Shown: piece after piece, positions 28,901 through 37,611 of the stretch | Layout: each line of letters starts with the position of its first letter | Numbering within the stretch: position 1 is the first letter of the stretch | IMG/VR virus record: IMGVR_UViG_3300047472_000152 | Coordinates: 1 to 46,781 of that record | Origin: a virus | Reading direction: 5' to 3' (one strand) | Length of the DNA stretch: 46,781 nt | Made by a program: the position numbers and the translations under genes | Notes under the pieces: generated by a model | Seen by the model: only the letters and a program-made list of their open reading frames with translations | The model's database searches: none | What the model was told of the DNA's origin: nothing

Positions 28901-29047
28901 CCGCGGATCAGTCCCTGCGATCGACACGGTGATGGTGCAGCCGCCGTAAATGCCCTTGATCTGCGGGTCTGCGTCGGGGTCTGTGGGCTCGTCTGCGACA
29001 GCGGTAAGCCACTTCAGCAGTGGACTGAAATACTTCAGTTCGGCCAC
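25988..29047 (-). CDS. Tail spike with pectate-lyase-like beta helix
   Basis: 1019 aa from GTG 29047. The N-terminal ~220 residues attach to the tail. The motif FDVRNFGAAGDATHDDTGAI (~237) followed by AAINAAASAGGGRVLLPMGE is the signature of the pectate-lyase/tailspike superfamily, and ~300-600 consist of beta-helix turns (VVISGNHVTASATING; VTITGNVIRQINGGNTG; IVITGNTVTDCAKSDN). A fiber-like module (TISGVSFDGSADI) and a C-terminal beta domain follow. Such spikes bind or depolymerise surface glycans. The substrate is unknown. Confidence 0.85.
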   Translation of the reverse strand: MAELKYFSPLLKWLTAVADEPTDPDADPQIKGIYGGCTITVSIAGTDPRSVRVEALSPSPALISLAPIEARLDEGVLKLNASTQLRLVANCPVLALPEDVDLWYTFRFHHVTYNGAAQELPSITMTAPFIAEGHDDGVDGEVEKNLATAEWINPGLVAGREIFVRNVPDEVTLVDDALVFTHQDVPVGTPVDISGLVFNGTMDSIDDATPVGKQVARAASAASARTVIDAERATQFDVRNFGAAGDATHDDTGAIQAAINAAASAGGGRVLLPMGEHKITGVITMRSGVELSGAGPLSVLKPALPTGDVNRAIDNDWSTGSTGITLRNFKIDRSGAVLSHVMIFNGVDGLLVDGIEVSGGPATALGAGVLAISAIGPTTRLLSKNVRVVNNQFNDCGNYGVQVGYIDGCVIANNTAENSFREVFGVEPEAGTTAKNVVISGNHVTASATINGSITGVIDVTEASGGTLQGVTITGNVIRQINGGNTGQLGIYIVGESGGVSITGNSISGMDGPGIGVGNFALHTSDIVITGNTVTDCAKSDNTKPGIYLRNGSRCTIVGNAVYGTNHAASIIEQLDSSDNTIAFNSLRDTVPVVTLGVGTVVFGNKSVDGDSALHLGTGNTPSPSLVYDGTGVRRTEYRNGGLKRWRMDVGGTETGANSVGSDITFVSFDDTGAAAGTALTVKRAGRRVVTGGSLGVFRRASASNYAVVSSDCLVAITDTSAARTVTLPNAATEFEAGTVLIIADESGGAGTNNITINPKAGSGQTIDGASSIVISKNYGLVQLYSTGTNWKVLHNRYAEALKTPRTISGVSFDGSADINVTTPKTIGPAYFPSGYLSGNYYFTTMYPATSTSATLTNGVARALPWVVTDTLSITRLFCEFTAAGDAASVYRMGIWNHDPTTGKPGTLLVDAGSISTGSGDAGDVATGGTPGVYERTLSQVLAPGVYWVGGAVQGVTTTQPTLRTVTGNPVQMPLGVTLPGAGGSNGGAALAGQTGALGSMAGCAFSTTFPARIGFKTA

Positions 29048-29134
29048 GATTCCCCTTTCGTATCGTCGGATTTTAAGTCCGCCCTACGCCGACCGGCCCA
29101 ATCGGGCAGCGCAGGGCGAACAGTCTTTTGGGAC
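29048..29134 (-). promoter_or_regulatory. Structured leader of the tail spike gene
   Basis: The 87 bases between two tail genes contain three potential hairpins on the minus strand: GCCCT-x-CGC with GCG-x-AGGGC (inner GCCC/GGGC), CGGA/TCCG around CTTAAAA, and ACGAT/ATCGT with AAAGGGGA in its loop. The last holds the ribosome-binding site directly before the GTG start. Most other tail-gene junctions here have no spacer, so the structure probably sets spike expression. Confidence 0.4.
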
Positions 29135-30895
29135 TTAGAACAAGTCCCCGCTCCCCGCGAGCAGTGCTGCAAAATTCGCGACGTTACTGATGGCGCTCAT
29201 ACCGCGGGCGATAGGATCCTCTTCACGAGAATCATCACCGAACGAAATGACCGGCCTACCAGACGAGTTGCGATCGCCGGTGCGTTTGATTGCCAAAATC
29301 TGGTCGGTGTAGATGACGCCTCGGCGTTCCGCGGAAACACGGGAACCCAACCGGATGTCCTCACCCAACACGTACGGGGCACCGTCACCGACGTCGAACT
29401 TGAACGACGTATAGGGCCGGGTTTCGTAATGGATTTTTCGGATGTCCATCACAGAGTTGATGGTGAACGCCGAGCCGGATCCTTGGCCGAACGCCTCGTT
29501 ACGGGCGTACGGGCCAACCGCTCCCGTACGCCTGGGATCCTGAAATGGCATGAACGCCAACACGGTGTCATCGAATTGCCCTTGGTAGAGCTCCTCCAGT
29601 CCGATGGTTCCCGGGGCGTTCACCGCACCGGCTGGCCCCATGGAGATGACGTTGGAGATCTGCGCCAACCCGTACTTGATGCCGAATGTGATGGCCTGGT
29701 TCACCCACTGGGGGCTCTTGCCGCCGACGACGAAACTGATGGCCTGCGATTTGTGGATCACCATCTTGCGGGAGTTGACCCCGCCGTATCCCGTGTCGCG
29801 ATAGACGAACGGGGGACGTTTCGGGGCCACACCCAGGATTTTCCGGATGAAGGGGTCCGTCTCACCGTCCCCATCCCCGTCGACCGGGAACAGGGACTCG
29901 GTAATCAAATCGTCTGCGGTGGCGGCGAACAGGTTGATCAACCCATCCACCGCGGTACCAGTAGGGCCGCCCACCCCGGACTGATCCTCGAACGACAAGA
30001 TGATGCAGGCCCGTTGCGGCTTTAATAGCTCTTTGAGCGGGCCGAACACCTCATACGGTGCCGGATCACCCGGAAGCCACGTGTAGGCATGGCATATCAC
30101 GCCACAGTCCTTCATCACTGGGGTCAGGATGGTTTCGGCGTCCTTCCAGCGGGCGCCGATCGTGCACCACCGAGACTGATCCAGGATGGGATTGACGGGC
30201 ATCACCTGAACAGGCCAGTTGAGGGGGTTGACGTTGTCCAACCATGATGTGGGGTTGAAGATTTCCCTGGGGATGGGCCAAAACCCGTTAAGCGTGTAGA
30301 TGCGGGCCAGGTTGATCATCACCGCGGTGGCGCAGGTAGTCACACACGGGCCGCCCCACAAAAACATTTTGATGGGCTGGATGGCGTGCGGCAGGATCGG
30401 CGTCGCCGCCAGCAAAATTCCAGACAGATGCCACCTATTCGACACGCACGTCAGCACCGTTTTGGTGGGCTCACCCTTGGTTTCGGTGTCCTCGATCGTG
30501 GTGACCTTGCCGCCCCACCGGTTCTTCCAGTCATGCGGCTTGTCCGGATCGAAATCGATCGTGATGTGCAAGTCTTCGGCAGGCCGGGTTTGGAAGCACA
30601 CCACTTCCCGCAGCCACGCATTGTCCTTGCCCACGATCTCGATGTGCGCGGTCCCGTTGTCGTGGGCGATTTCCTCCGCATCCCACGTCTCCGGGATCGT
30701 GATACGCGCGATGTGCTTCATCTCTTTGTCCCACAACCGGATCAGCGGCTGCTTGACCTTCTTCGACAGATAGGCTTGCCGACGGTCCGCGAGTTGCTGC
30801 TCAATGCCGGCGAACTCTGCCTGCGAGATGAGACCACCCGACGGCGGGGCATCCACCCCCAACGTCGCGGGGAGAGTGAACGGCAGGGTGGTCAC
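29135..30895 (-). CDS. Minor tail protein, Gp37-like
   Basis: 586 aa from GTG 30895 (GTGA overlap). Sequence such as YLSKKVKQPLIRLWDKEMKH, then CFQTRPAEDLHITIDFDPDK, and the C-terminal IRLGSRVSAERRGVIYTDQI are typical of the siphovirus ReqiPepy6 Gp37-like family of base-plate/hub proteins following Dit. Likely forms the tail tip hub with the upstream protein. Confidence 0.8.
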   Translation of the reverse strand: MTTLPFTLPATLGVDAPPSGGLISQAEFAGIEQQLADRRQAYLSKKVKQPLIRLWDKEMKHIARITIPETWDAEEIAHDNGTAHIEIVGKDNAWLREVVCFQTRPAEDLHITIDFDPDKPHDWKNRWGGKVTTIEDTETKGEPTKTVLTCVSNRWHLSGILLAATPILPHAIQPIKMFLWGGPCVTTCATAVMINLARIYTLNGFWPIPREIFNPTSWLDNVNPLNWPVQVMPVNPILDQSRWCTIGARWKDAETILTPVMKDCGVICHAYTWLPGDPAPYEVFGPLKELLKPQRACIILSFEDQSGVGGPTGTAVDGLINLFAATADDLITESLFPVDGDGDGETDPFIRKILGVAPKRPPFVYRDTGYGGVNSRKMVIHKSQAISFVVGGKSPQWVNQAITFGIKYGLAQISNVISMGPAGAVNAPGTIGLEELYQGQFDDTVLAFMPFQDPRRTGAVGPYARNEAFGQGSGSAFTINSVMDIRKIHYETRPYTSFKFDVGDGAPYVLGEDIRLGSRVSAERRGVIYTDQILAIKRTGDRNSSGRPVISFGDDSREEDPIARGMSAISNVANFAALLAGSGDLF

Positions 30896-31920
30896 GAGAT
30901 GGGCCGCTCAAACCGTTGCGGCAGCCGCACACTCACCCGTCCCCCGATGAGGGTGGAGTACACCGTGAACGTCGACACCGCCCGCGGCGCGGCGGGGGTG
31001 TCAAACCCCTGGCCGTGGAACCGCTCCAGAATGGAGATACCGGACTCGCCGTACTGCCCGAACAGCCACTCCAGGAGATCAGCGTTGCGGATGAACTGCT
31101 TCAAACCGTTGTCCACCGGGTCCAAAGCACTGATGGCGATCCGGTTTTCGGGGTTCGTGTCGATGGTGACGTGCTCACCCTTGTTCAGGGGTGGGACGCG
31201 GATCATCTCGTTGGTGGAACCGTTGGAAATCCAATACCGGGCCGGGACACTACCTTCCGATGGTGCCTCGAGGGTGTAGATGGGCCACTGTTTCGTCGTG
31301 CCACGGTTCGCGACCTTGAACTTCCCCACCCCGACCGTGATCTGTGGGGACAGGAGTTCGGCGTCCCGTTTGATGGTGGTGGTGATGGACATGTCGTTGA
31401 TCCACGGGGCCGGGCGGACGTCGGGTTGCCGCCACCGTGGTTCGCCGTCCGCGGCCAGGAGGATGTCCCACTCCTGCATGTTGTTTCCGTTCGCGGTGGG
31501 GTCGTCCTCGAGTTCGTTTTGGACGGCCTCGAGTAGCTGCATCGGCAAGTACAGTTCGCCGTGCCGGTGAGTGAACACCGTCAGGAAACCAGGTACTTCG
31601 GGGGACATGCCGTCCCACCAGCGGCGTTCGGTGTCGAACCACCCGAACTCACTATCCGAGGCGAGCGCAACCCTCAGGGAAACTTCGCGCCGCTCGTCGA
31701 CCTTCCGCTCAAATCGGGGCGGCCCGTATGCGGGTTCGTGCCAGATCCCCTTGAACGGGACGTGCACCAGCCCCTTGATTGGTCCGGAAATGAACGCGCC
31801 CTGCGCGCCGCCCATGAACCCGCCGATGTTCCACACGTCGGGCTGGTTGTCGTTGCCGATCCACTTCAAATTGATCCCGGAAGCCCGCAGGTTTTCCGAG
31901 AGATCCGACCAGGCGCTCAT
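30892..31920 (-). CDS. Distal tail (Dit-like) minor tail protein
   Basis: 342 aa. Follows the tape measure and precedes the Gp37-like hub, the canonical Dit position. Beta-rich galectin-like composition with conserved elements GPIKGLVHVPFKGIWHEPAY and YWISNGSTNEMIRVPP. Forms the first ring connecting tail tube and tip. Confidence 0.75.
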   Translation of the reverse strand: MSAWSDLSENLRASGINLKWIGNDNQPDVWNIGGFMGGAQGAFISGPIKGLVHVPFKGIWHEPAYGPPRFERKVDERREVSLRVALASDSEFGWFDTERRWWDGMSPEVPGFLTVFTHRHGELYLPMQLLEAVQNELEDDPTANGNNMQEWDILLAADGEPRWRQPDVRPAPWINDMSITTTIKRDAELLSPQITVGVGKFKVANRGTTKQWPIYTLEAPSEGSVPARYWISNGSTNEMIRVPPLNKGEHVTIDTNPENRIAISALDPVDNGLKQFIRNADLLEWLFGQYGESGISILERFHGQGFDTPAAPRAVSTFTVYSTLIGGRVSVRLPQRFERPIS

Positions 31921-34900
31921 GAACCGACCGGGATTCTGGGGATGGCGCGGGCCAGGCCGGCATCCCGCTTCTTCTGTACTTGGTCGAAGCTTTCGCCGAC
32001 ATTGCCGTGAATGGACTGGTCGATGACCGTCGTCGGCCCCGCCGGACCCGGAAGCGGCCCCAGGCCAGATCCGGACGCAGGCGACCCAGGCGGTGGCGGA
32101 GCGGCAACTTCAGGGATCCCGAACGGGGACGAAGACGTTGCACCCGCACTGACGACGCTGCCGCCGCCTTCACCGCCACCGGTGAAGGCACCCAGGATGG
32201 TGCCCAACGCCTTCACGGGTGCCAGGTTCGACAAGTCGGGGAACAGGGAACCGTCCAAGCCGAATGTTTCGAGGATGCCGCCCCCAAGGATGGACACCAG
32301 ATCCTGCGGATTGCCACCCACCGACGAACCGCCGCCCGATGCAGCGCCCGCGGTGAACTTGCCCTTCTTCGCCTCCGCCGCGTCTGCGCGGGCGTCTGCC
32401 GCTTCACGCTTCGCCTTGTCCACATCAGCCTGAGCGGAGAGCTTCTCGGAGTCTTTGGCGTCGGCCTTCAACTCACGCTGCTTGGCTTCGGCTTCCTTCA
32501 CCCGCTGATCAGCGTCAGTGACCCTCTCATCAGCCTCACGAACAGTCTTCTCGTCCGGTGACGAGTACGTTCCCGACTCCCCGTTCGGGCCGATACCTGG
32601 CGTACCGGATGAAGACGATGAACCGCCGCCGCTGGAAGAACCGCCGGAACCGTACGGATTAACGCCAGAACTCGAGCCGTATCCGTCCGGGTAGAGGGCC
32701 TCAATCGGAAGATATGCGTGGTCAGTGAACGACGGGTCATCGGCACCCTTCGCGTTGCCGCCGAGAGTGTATCCGCCGTTGGCGCCACCCATCTCGACAT
32801 GCGTGCCGTCAGGGAGAGTGCCAGCCATGTGTCCGCCGCCCGGTCCGCCGTTCTTCCAACCGAGGCGGAACGTCCCCGGAGGGCCAGCCCCGGGGACTGC
32901 GCCCTTCTTGGAGAGCCACTGCGCTGCGGTCATTGTGGACATGCGGTCTGTCTTCGGAGACAGGCCAAGGGTGGCGTTGACGAGTTGGGACATCGTTCCC
33001 GAGCAGTCATCCCCAGCCGACATGGAGTACTTCGTCCCCATCAACGACTGCGCCTCGTTGTACAGGGCATCGATTCCGCGAATGCCGCCGGTCTCGAACT
33101 TCATCAGCCGGCGACCGGTCTCAGCCCAAATCTTGCGGGACCTCTCCCCGCCATTGAGTGGGATGAACGCCTCACCGCCGGTGGATGGTTCGGCCCACTG
33201 CACCAAGCCGGCCCCGCCGACAGGGTTCTGAATGGTGGCCTGGCTGGGAAGTTTCCCGTTCGCGAATGAGGCGACCGAGTCCCACACGTTGTAGATGCCA
33301 CCCGTTGCGCGGGGCGGCACATACCCAGGCAGAAGCAACTCGCCTGTACTCCTTGGAGGCTGCGCGCCAGCGGGCGCTGGTGTGGTGACCTGCGTCTTCC
33401 AGCGGTCGAAGAAGGACTTCATGTCCGCGTCGGCCTGCCCCAGGTCCGGCCTCACCGGCGGGTTGATCGGCGTTCCGGCCTGCTGATCGCGGAACGCATC
33501 AAGGACCCGCTTAGCCTCATCCGTCGTCGCGGTAACCTCGAGACCCGTCGGTGTTTGCACAACCTCAATGCCGATCGCCCTGAGGTTGGCGATCGTCTCC
33601 GGGGAGTTGTCGCTGATCGTGATCGTGTGCCCGTCAGGCAGCGCCGCAGTCGCATCACCGAGCGCCACGGTGAACTTCGCCGCCTCCTGCGCGCGGTCAC
33701 CGTACTTCTTGATGTCGTCGTAAACGTCTGCCGTAGAGAAGTTCTTGGCCTTCTCTCCGAACGCGTACAAGCCCTCACCGAGCCCGAATAGGCTTTCGGC
33801 TTGGTCGTTCCATTCCTTGGCGACGTCGTCATGGCCGCCGAGACGCTGTAGCGCAGCACCTGCCTTTAGGATCCCGCCGAGAACGTCGCCGATCGGTGCG
33901 ATCAGCTCACCCAGTCCCTGCGCGAATAATCCGGTCGACTTTATGACGAACTCCGCCATCGACACTGCGGCCAGTCCGACCTGCGTGAAGAATCCAATGA
34001 TTTCAGGCTGATGCGCAGTGACCCAGTCGGCCAGACCAGCGAGTTGGGTGTTGACGACGTCAAAAACGCCGGATCCCAACGGTTGTAACGCGACTTCGAC
34101 GGTGTTCTTGAACGTCTGCCACCGCTCAGCCCAGTCGTCAGTGTCACCCGCGGCAGCATCAATGGTGTCACCGGTGGACGAGAGCGTGTCATTGAGCGTT
34201 TGAAGGTCAAGATTCCCGGACTTAATGACCTCGGCGAACGCCACACCACCCTTGGCGCCGAAAATCTTGTTGGCCAGGTCCAGCGCGCCCGTCTCATTAC
34301 CAGCATCCGCCAGTGCCTTGATCTGAGTGATGGTGTCGTTCAGTCCCTGGCGTGGATCCGTGCCTGCCTTCGCGAAGTTCTTCAACGCCGTGTTCAACGC
34401 CGGAATTACCTTGCTTGCGTCGACACCCGCCTCTTCGAATGAGCCGACAAGCGCCGCAGAAGACCCCATGTCTAGGCCGAACTGCTTCAGCTGCGCACCG
34501 CCGCGGTTGACGATCCCAATCAACTCATTGACACCGATGCCTGACGCCTCATTGGCTCGGAAGAACGCGTCGAGCGTAGGCACCTGGTCCTTGACCTCGA
34601 CGCCCATGATGCGGAACGCCTTACCAAGGTTGCGGACGTTGACGTCCTCACCAGTCAGTCGCCCGAGGTTCGCGACATGGCTGACGAGGTCATCGAAGTC
34701 TGTGGGGTTCAATCCCTTGAATGCGCGGGATGTTTCAGCGACGACACTGCCGATGTCGCCGATCGCTAGCGGAACCTTGGTGGATATCCGCTCAGTGGCG
34801 TTCTCCAACTCCTTCAACGCCGGACCGGTCGCGCCTGTCTTCAAACGCAACTCGTCGAACACGTCGTCGAATTGGGCGCCCAAGTCGTACAACTGGCGAC

Positions 34901-35441
34901 CGGCCAGCACCAAGCCGGTCCCCAGCGCAGCGACACCTGCTAGCGCGGCACCGCCCGCGACCGCGCCCGCTGCGCCCAGCGCGCGGCCCGCAGTACCGGC
35001 GAAGTCGGCCAAACCACCAAACCGGCGGCCCAAATCATCGGTTCCGTCTCCGAGTTCCTTCTGGGCGGACAACAGGGACTTGTGACCGCTCTCGGCCTCA
35101 CGGCTAGCACGCGCGCTGTTACGGCGGGACGTAGCCAACCGTTCCTCAGCCTTGACGACTCGGTCGTCGCTGGCACCAGTGTCACGCAGGCGCTTCAGCG
35201 ACGCCTCATCAGCCCGCACCTTGCCCAGCGCGTCAGCGGCCTTGTCCTTCAGCTTCGAGTACGACTCGGCTAGCTTGTCGACGTCGGCGGCGGCAGACTT
35301 CATGCCGTCGCCGAGCTCCTTGCTCGCCTTCTTCCCCACACCCTCGAATGCCTTACCCAGCTTCCCGTTGACCTGCTTGTCAACGCCGTCGAAGCTGAGA
35401 ATTACCGGCAGGGTGTAGTAGCCGACCTCGTTACCGGCCAC
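31917..35441 (-). CDS. Tape measure protein with NlpC/P60-like domain
   Basis: 1174 aa from GTG 35441 (TAGTG overlap); GTG 35453 would add four residues but its site overlaps the Shine-Dalgarno. N-terminal coiled coils (~25-140), hydrophobic glycine/alanine segment (~155-190), and long helical regions that set tail length. Around residues 790-900 an NlpC/P60-like peptidase is visible (catalytic Cys in GDDCSG ~812, His in GGGHMAG ~870), which may cut peptidoglycan during DNA entry. A second coiled coil (~965-1020) precedes the C-terminus. Confidence 0.92.
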   Translation of the reverse strand: MAGNEVGYYTLPVILSFDGVDKQVNGKLGKAFEGVGKKASKELGDGMKSAAADVDKLAESYSKLKDKAADALGKVRADEASLKRLRDTGASDDRVVKAEERLATSRRNSARASREAESGHKSLLSAQKELGDGTDDLGRRFGGLADFAGTAGRALGAAGAVAGGAALAGVAALGTGLVLAGRQLYDLGAQFDDVFDELRLKTGATGPALKELENATERISTKVPLAIGDIGSVVAETSRAFKGLNPTDFDDLVSHVANLGRLTGEDVNVRNLGKAFRIMGVEVKDQVPTLDAFFRANEASGIGVNELIGIVNRGGAQLKQFGLDMGSSAALVGSFEEAGVDASKVIPALNTALKNFAKAGTDPRQGLNDTITQIKALADAGNETGALDLANKIFGAKGGVAFAEVIKSGNLDLQTLNDTLSSTGDTIDAAAGDTDDWAERWQTFKNTVEVALQPLGSGVFDVVNTQLAGLADWVTAHQPEIIGFFTQVGLAAVSMAEFVIKSTGLFAQGLGELIAPIGDVLGGILKAGAALQRLGGHDDVAKEWNDQAESLFGLGEGLYAFGEKAKNFSTADVYDDIKKYGDRAQEAAKFTVALGDATAALPDGHTITISDNSPETIANLRAIGIEVVQTPTGLEVTATTDEAKRVLDAFRDQQAGTPINPPVRPDLGQADADMKSFFDRWKTQVTTPAPAGAQPPRSTGELLLPGYVPPRATGGIYNVWDSVASFANGKLPSQATIQNPVGGAGLVQWAEPSTGGEAFIPLNGGERSRKIWAETGRRLMKFETGGIRGIDALYNEAQSLMGTKYSMSAGDDCSGTMSQLVNATLGLSPKTDRMSTMTAAQWLSKKGAVPGAGPPGTFRLGWKNGGPGGGHMAGTLPDGTHVEMGGANGGYTLGGNAKGADDPSFTDHAYLPIEALYPDGYGSSSGVNPYGSGGSSSGGGSSSSSGTPGIGPNGESGTYSSPDEKTVREADERVTDADQRVKEAEAKQRELKADAKDSEKLSAQADVDKAKREAADARADAAEAKKGKFTAGAASGGGSSVGGNPQDLVSILGGGILETFGLDGSLFPDLSNLAPVKALGTILGAFTGGGEGGGSVVSAGATSSSPFGIPEVAAPPPPGSPASGSGLGPLPGPAGPTTVIDQSIHGNVGESFDQVQKKRDAGLARAIPRIPVGS

Positions 35442-35725
35442 TATCCGACGCACTCCTCTTGGACCACGCGGCCAAACACCAGGAGGAACTCGTTGATGTC
35501 TCTACGCTTGGAACCGAGGGCCTGCAGCATCGCCCACTGGCCGGCGCCGAGGATGATCTTCGCGGCGCTGGCATACTGCTTCGACCCGATAGCCAGGCAG
35601 GCTTCTATCTCCCAGTCATCAAGGTTCTTCGGAATGACGAAATTCGCCCCGCGGAACGGGATTTCGACCGTATCTACCGAGTCGTCATCGTCCGTTTCGG
35701 GGGGCGAGGTCTTCGTTTTAGGCAT
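35441..35725 (-). CDS. Tail assembly chaperone-like protein (short)
   Basis: 94 aa. After an acidic head it has VEIPFRGANFVIPKNLDDWE, then IEACLAIGSKQYASAAKIIL and a helical C-terminus. It is directly upstream of the tape measure gene and overlaps it, the usual chaperone position. The PF[KR]G-x2-[WF]-x-IP-x3-D-x-W-x2-EA pattern also occurs in the 254-aa protein upstream, so the two are probably paralogues. Confidence 0.65.
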   Translation of the reverse strand: MPKTKTSPPETDDDDSVDTVEIPFRGANFVIPKNLDDWEIEACLAIGSKQYASAAKIILGAGQWAMLQALGSKRRDINEFLLVFGRVVQEECVG

Positions 35726-36482
35726 GGGCTACCTTTCGGGCTTCTTGGGCGTTTGCTTTGGCCTTCTCCAGGCCGGAACGGCGATCCTGTTCCGCTGAAC
35801 GACGCTTCTTATAGCCGGCGAGTGCTTCGTCCTTCTTCACCTGTTCCGCTTGCCGTTCCGCACGCTGGGCAGGACTGAGGGGGCGGGAAGGATGAGGGAT
35901 CTTCGCGATCGCCTCGAACACGTCCATGGAGACGAGGGCGGCATCGGAAAGAGGACGTACACCGTCGTTCTTCGCGATCGCCAGAGGAGAGTCGTACGGG
36001 GCGTAGCGGAGACGGTTGTGGATTTGCCTCAGGGTGAGGATCCGGCGGCGTCCCGGTTGGAATCGGTACCGGTCCCGATAGTCCACCCCGAGCGATCCGA
36101 GCGTGGCTTCAATCGCACCTTCATACCGTTGCAGGTCCAACAGCAGAGCCGGGATACCCCCGAACGCCACGTCGAGTGCGCTTCCCGTAGTACTGATCCC
36201 AACGGCTTCCGCGAACACATGGGACGCTTTGACGCTGTCACCACGCTTAGGGGCGGCAACAAGGAAGTCGGGCCACTGGTGACCGAGAATGTGACGCAGC
36301 GCCACAACCAAGGCATGGTGGTTGACAGTGAGGGCTTTCGACTGGTTCACGGCGAGGCAGTTGAGGACTGCTTCCCGCGGCCATGTGTCGACGTCTAGTG
36401 GGATCGTCCAGTCCCGCCCCTTGAAAGGGACTTGGACATGGGACTGGCCGATCGCCTCAGCCTCTACAGGGTCAGTGGTCAC
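35718..36482 (-). CDS. Tail assembly chaperone-like protein (long)
   Basis: 254 aa from GTG 36482, which overlaps the end of the 65-aa gene. Residues ~15-60 (VQVPFKGRDWTIPLDVDTWP) share a motif with the 94-aa downstream protein; ~115-165 contain a gpT-like segment (RYRFQPGRRRILTLRQIHNR), and the C-terminus is a highly charged helix. Tail chaperones usually arise by a -1 frameshift; here the long form is one continuous frame and no slippery heptamer was found. Overlaps the next gene by 8 bases. Confidence 0.6.
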   Translation of the reverse strand: MTTDPVEAEAIGQSHVQVPFKGRDWTIPLDVDTWPREAVLNCLAVNQSKALTVNHHALVVALRHILGHQWPDFLVAAPKRGDSVKASHVFAEAVGISTTGSALDVAFGGIPALLLDLQRYEGAIEATLGSLGVDYRDRYRFQPGRRRILTLRQIHNRLRYAPYDSPLAIAKNDGVRPLSDAALVSMDVFEAIAKIPHPSRPLSPAQRAERQAEQVKKDEALAGYKKRRSAEQDRRSGLEKAKANAQEARKVAHA

Positions 36483-36669
36483 CGGCAGGTGCCTCAGGCA
36501 CCACAACCGGAGTTGACTTCTTCTCGTCGACGATCTTGGCGACCTTCTTCTTATGCACCAACGACACCGCAGAATCCGGGTCGACGTACACACGGTCGCC
36601 AACCGAACGCGCGTCAGTGCCCTTCACGAACTCGACGAGAACGCGGTTCCGGCTACGAATCGAACTCAT
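36472..36669 (-). CDS. 65-aa protein between major tail and chaperone genes
   Basis: Contains VLVEFVKGTDARSVGDRVYV followed by DPDSAVSLVHKKKVAKIVDE, a small beta/alpha module seen in short phage structural-operon proteins. It overlaps the major tail protein gene as ATGA. Function unknown. Confidence 0.6.
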   Translation of the reverse strand: MSSIRSRNRVLVEFVKGTDARSVGDRVYVDPDSAVSLVHKKKVAKIVDEKKSTPVVVPEAPAGDH

Positions 36670-37181
36670 TCCGGCAGTCCTTCCTGAATCACCCAGTACG
36701 CGCCGGCGACGGGAGTCAACGAACCCTGAACTTCCCAGCCCTCGACGTCCTGCTTTCGGTCATCGTTGGTCACCCACAGGCGGACCGGCGCCGTGGACAG
36801 TCGACGCTCCTTGAAGCCGTCCTCGTCGACGAACTCGACAGCAACACGACGCTTCTTGATCGCCGGAACATTGGCGGGGTCGACCAGATCCTCGCGGACC
36901 TCGTTGTCCTCCAAAAGCGTGAACGTGATGTCAGCCTTCGGGTTCTTCGACCGCTCCAGAACGCGGCCCTGCTGCCAAGAGTTGACGTCGGTCCGCTCGA
37001 TGTCGCGGGCAATGCCAACACCGGGATCGCCGAGCATCAGGCCGGCGGGCAGCCACGCGGCGTGAAGGGCGGCATCAATGTCAGCGGGCTTGTGGGTAGC
37101 TTCCACGTAATCGACGTCGGGGTCGAAAATGAAGACGTCGCCCGTCTCCCAGACCCGAATGTTGCCAGCGTTACCGGCCAT
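36666..37181 (-). CDS. Major tail protein
   Basis: 171 aa. Position (after the tail terminator, before chaperones and tape measure), size and beta-rich sequence (GNIRVWETGDVFIFDPDVDY; ADITFTLLEDNEVREDLVDP) fit a siphovirus tail tube protein. AAGGAG precedes the ATG. Hexameric rings of this protein make the tail shaft. Confidence 0.8.
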   Translation of the reverse strand: MAGNAGNIRVWETGDVFIFDPDVDYVEATHKPADIDAALHAAWLPAGLMLGDPGVGIARDIERTDVNSWQQGRVLERSKNPKADITFTLLEDNEVREDLVDPANVPAIKKRRVAVEFVDEDGFKERRLSTAPVRLWVTNDDRKQDVEGWEVQGSLTPVAGAYWVIQEGLPE

Positions 37182-37200
37182 TGGATTCTCCTTGTATTGG

Positions 37201-37611
37201 TTATGCGGAAACAGGTTTCACGATGACCGGCATCGTGATCGACGCCAGGAAAGCGCCTGTGCCCCGATCCCGCGTGATGAGCGGGCCGGACACGTCTTCA
37301 ATGCGGCTCAGGACCGCGGGCCGATTGGCCAGGATGTCGTCGACAGCGGAGTCGACGACTTGGCGGGCTTCGTCTCGACCCACCGCGTACGCGGTCAGTC
37401 GGAGAGTGATCCTGCGGGGGGTTTGCCCTAGTGACCAGGCGTCCCCGACGACTCGGGGGCCGCCATCGTCAGAGACGAGCAAGGTTGGTTTACCTGCGGC
37501 GGGTTTGTAGTCGTCGTCCACGTGAAGGGTCGTCGTCCACGTGGGGTGCGCGGTGGCCCACGCGGCAGCGACAGCGTTTTTCGTCGCCTTCGCGGGGTCT
37601 TGGCTAGGCAC
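37201..37611 (-). CDS. Tail terminator-like protein
   Basis: 136 aa from GTG 37611 (8-base overlap upstream). Located between the connector genes and the major tail gene. Contains WATAHPTWTTTLHVDDDYKP, PRRITLRLTAYAVGRDEARQ and a C-terminal strand (FLASITMPVIVKPVSA) compatible with tail terminator proteins that cap the tube and join it to the head. Confidence 0.65.
   Translation of the reverse strand: MPSQDPAKATKNAVAAAWATAHPTWTTTLHVDDDYKPAAGKPTLLVSDDGGPRVVGDAWSLGQTPRRITLRLTAYAVGRDEARQVVDSAVDDILANRPAVLSRIEDVSGPLITRDRGTGAFLASITMPVIVKPVSA

Noticed and set aside
29060-29090. tRNA-Leu(TAA) fragment in the spike leader
   Set aside because: Only the anticodon-arm-like hairpin is present; acceptor, D- and T-arms are missing, so it is treated as a leader hairpin.
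35700-35740. Programmed -1 frameshift between the two chaperone-like genes
   Set aside because: No XXXYYYZ slippery heptamer was found near the 8-base overlap, and the downstream gene has its own ATG.
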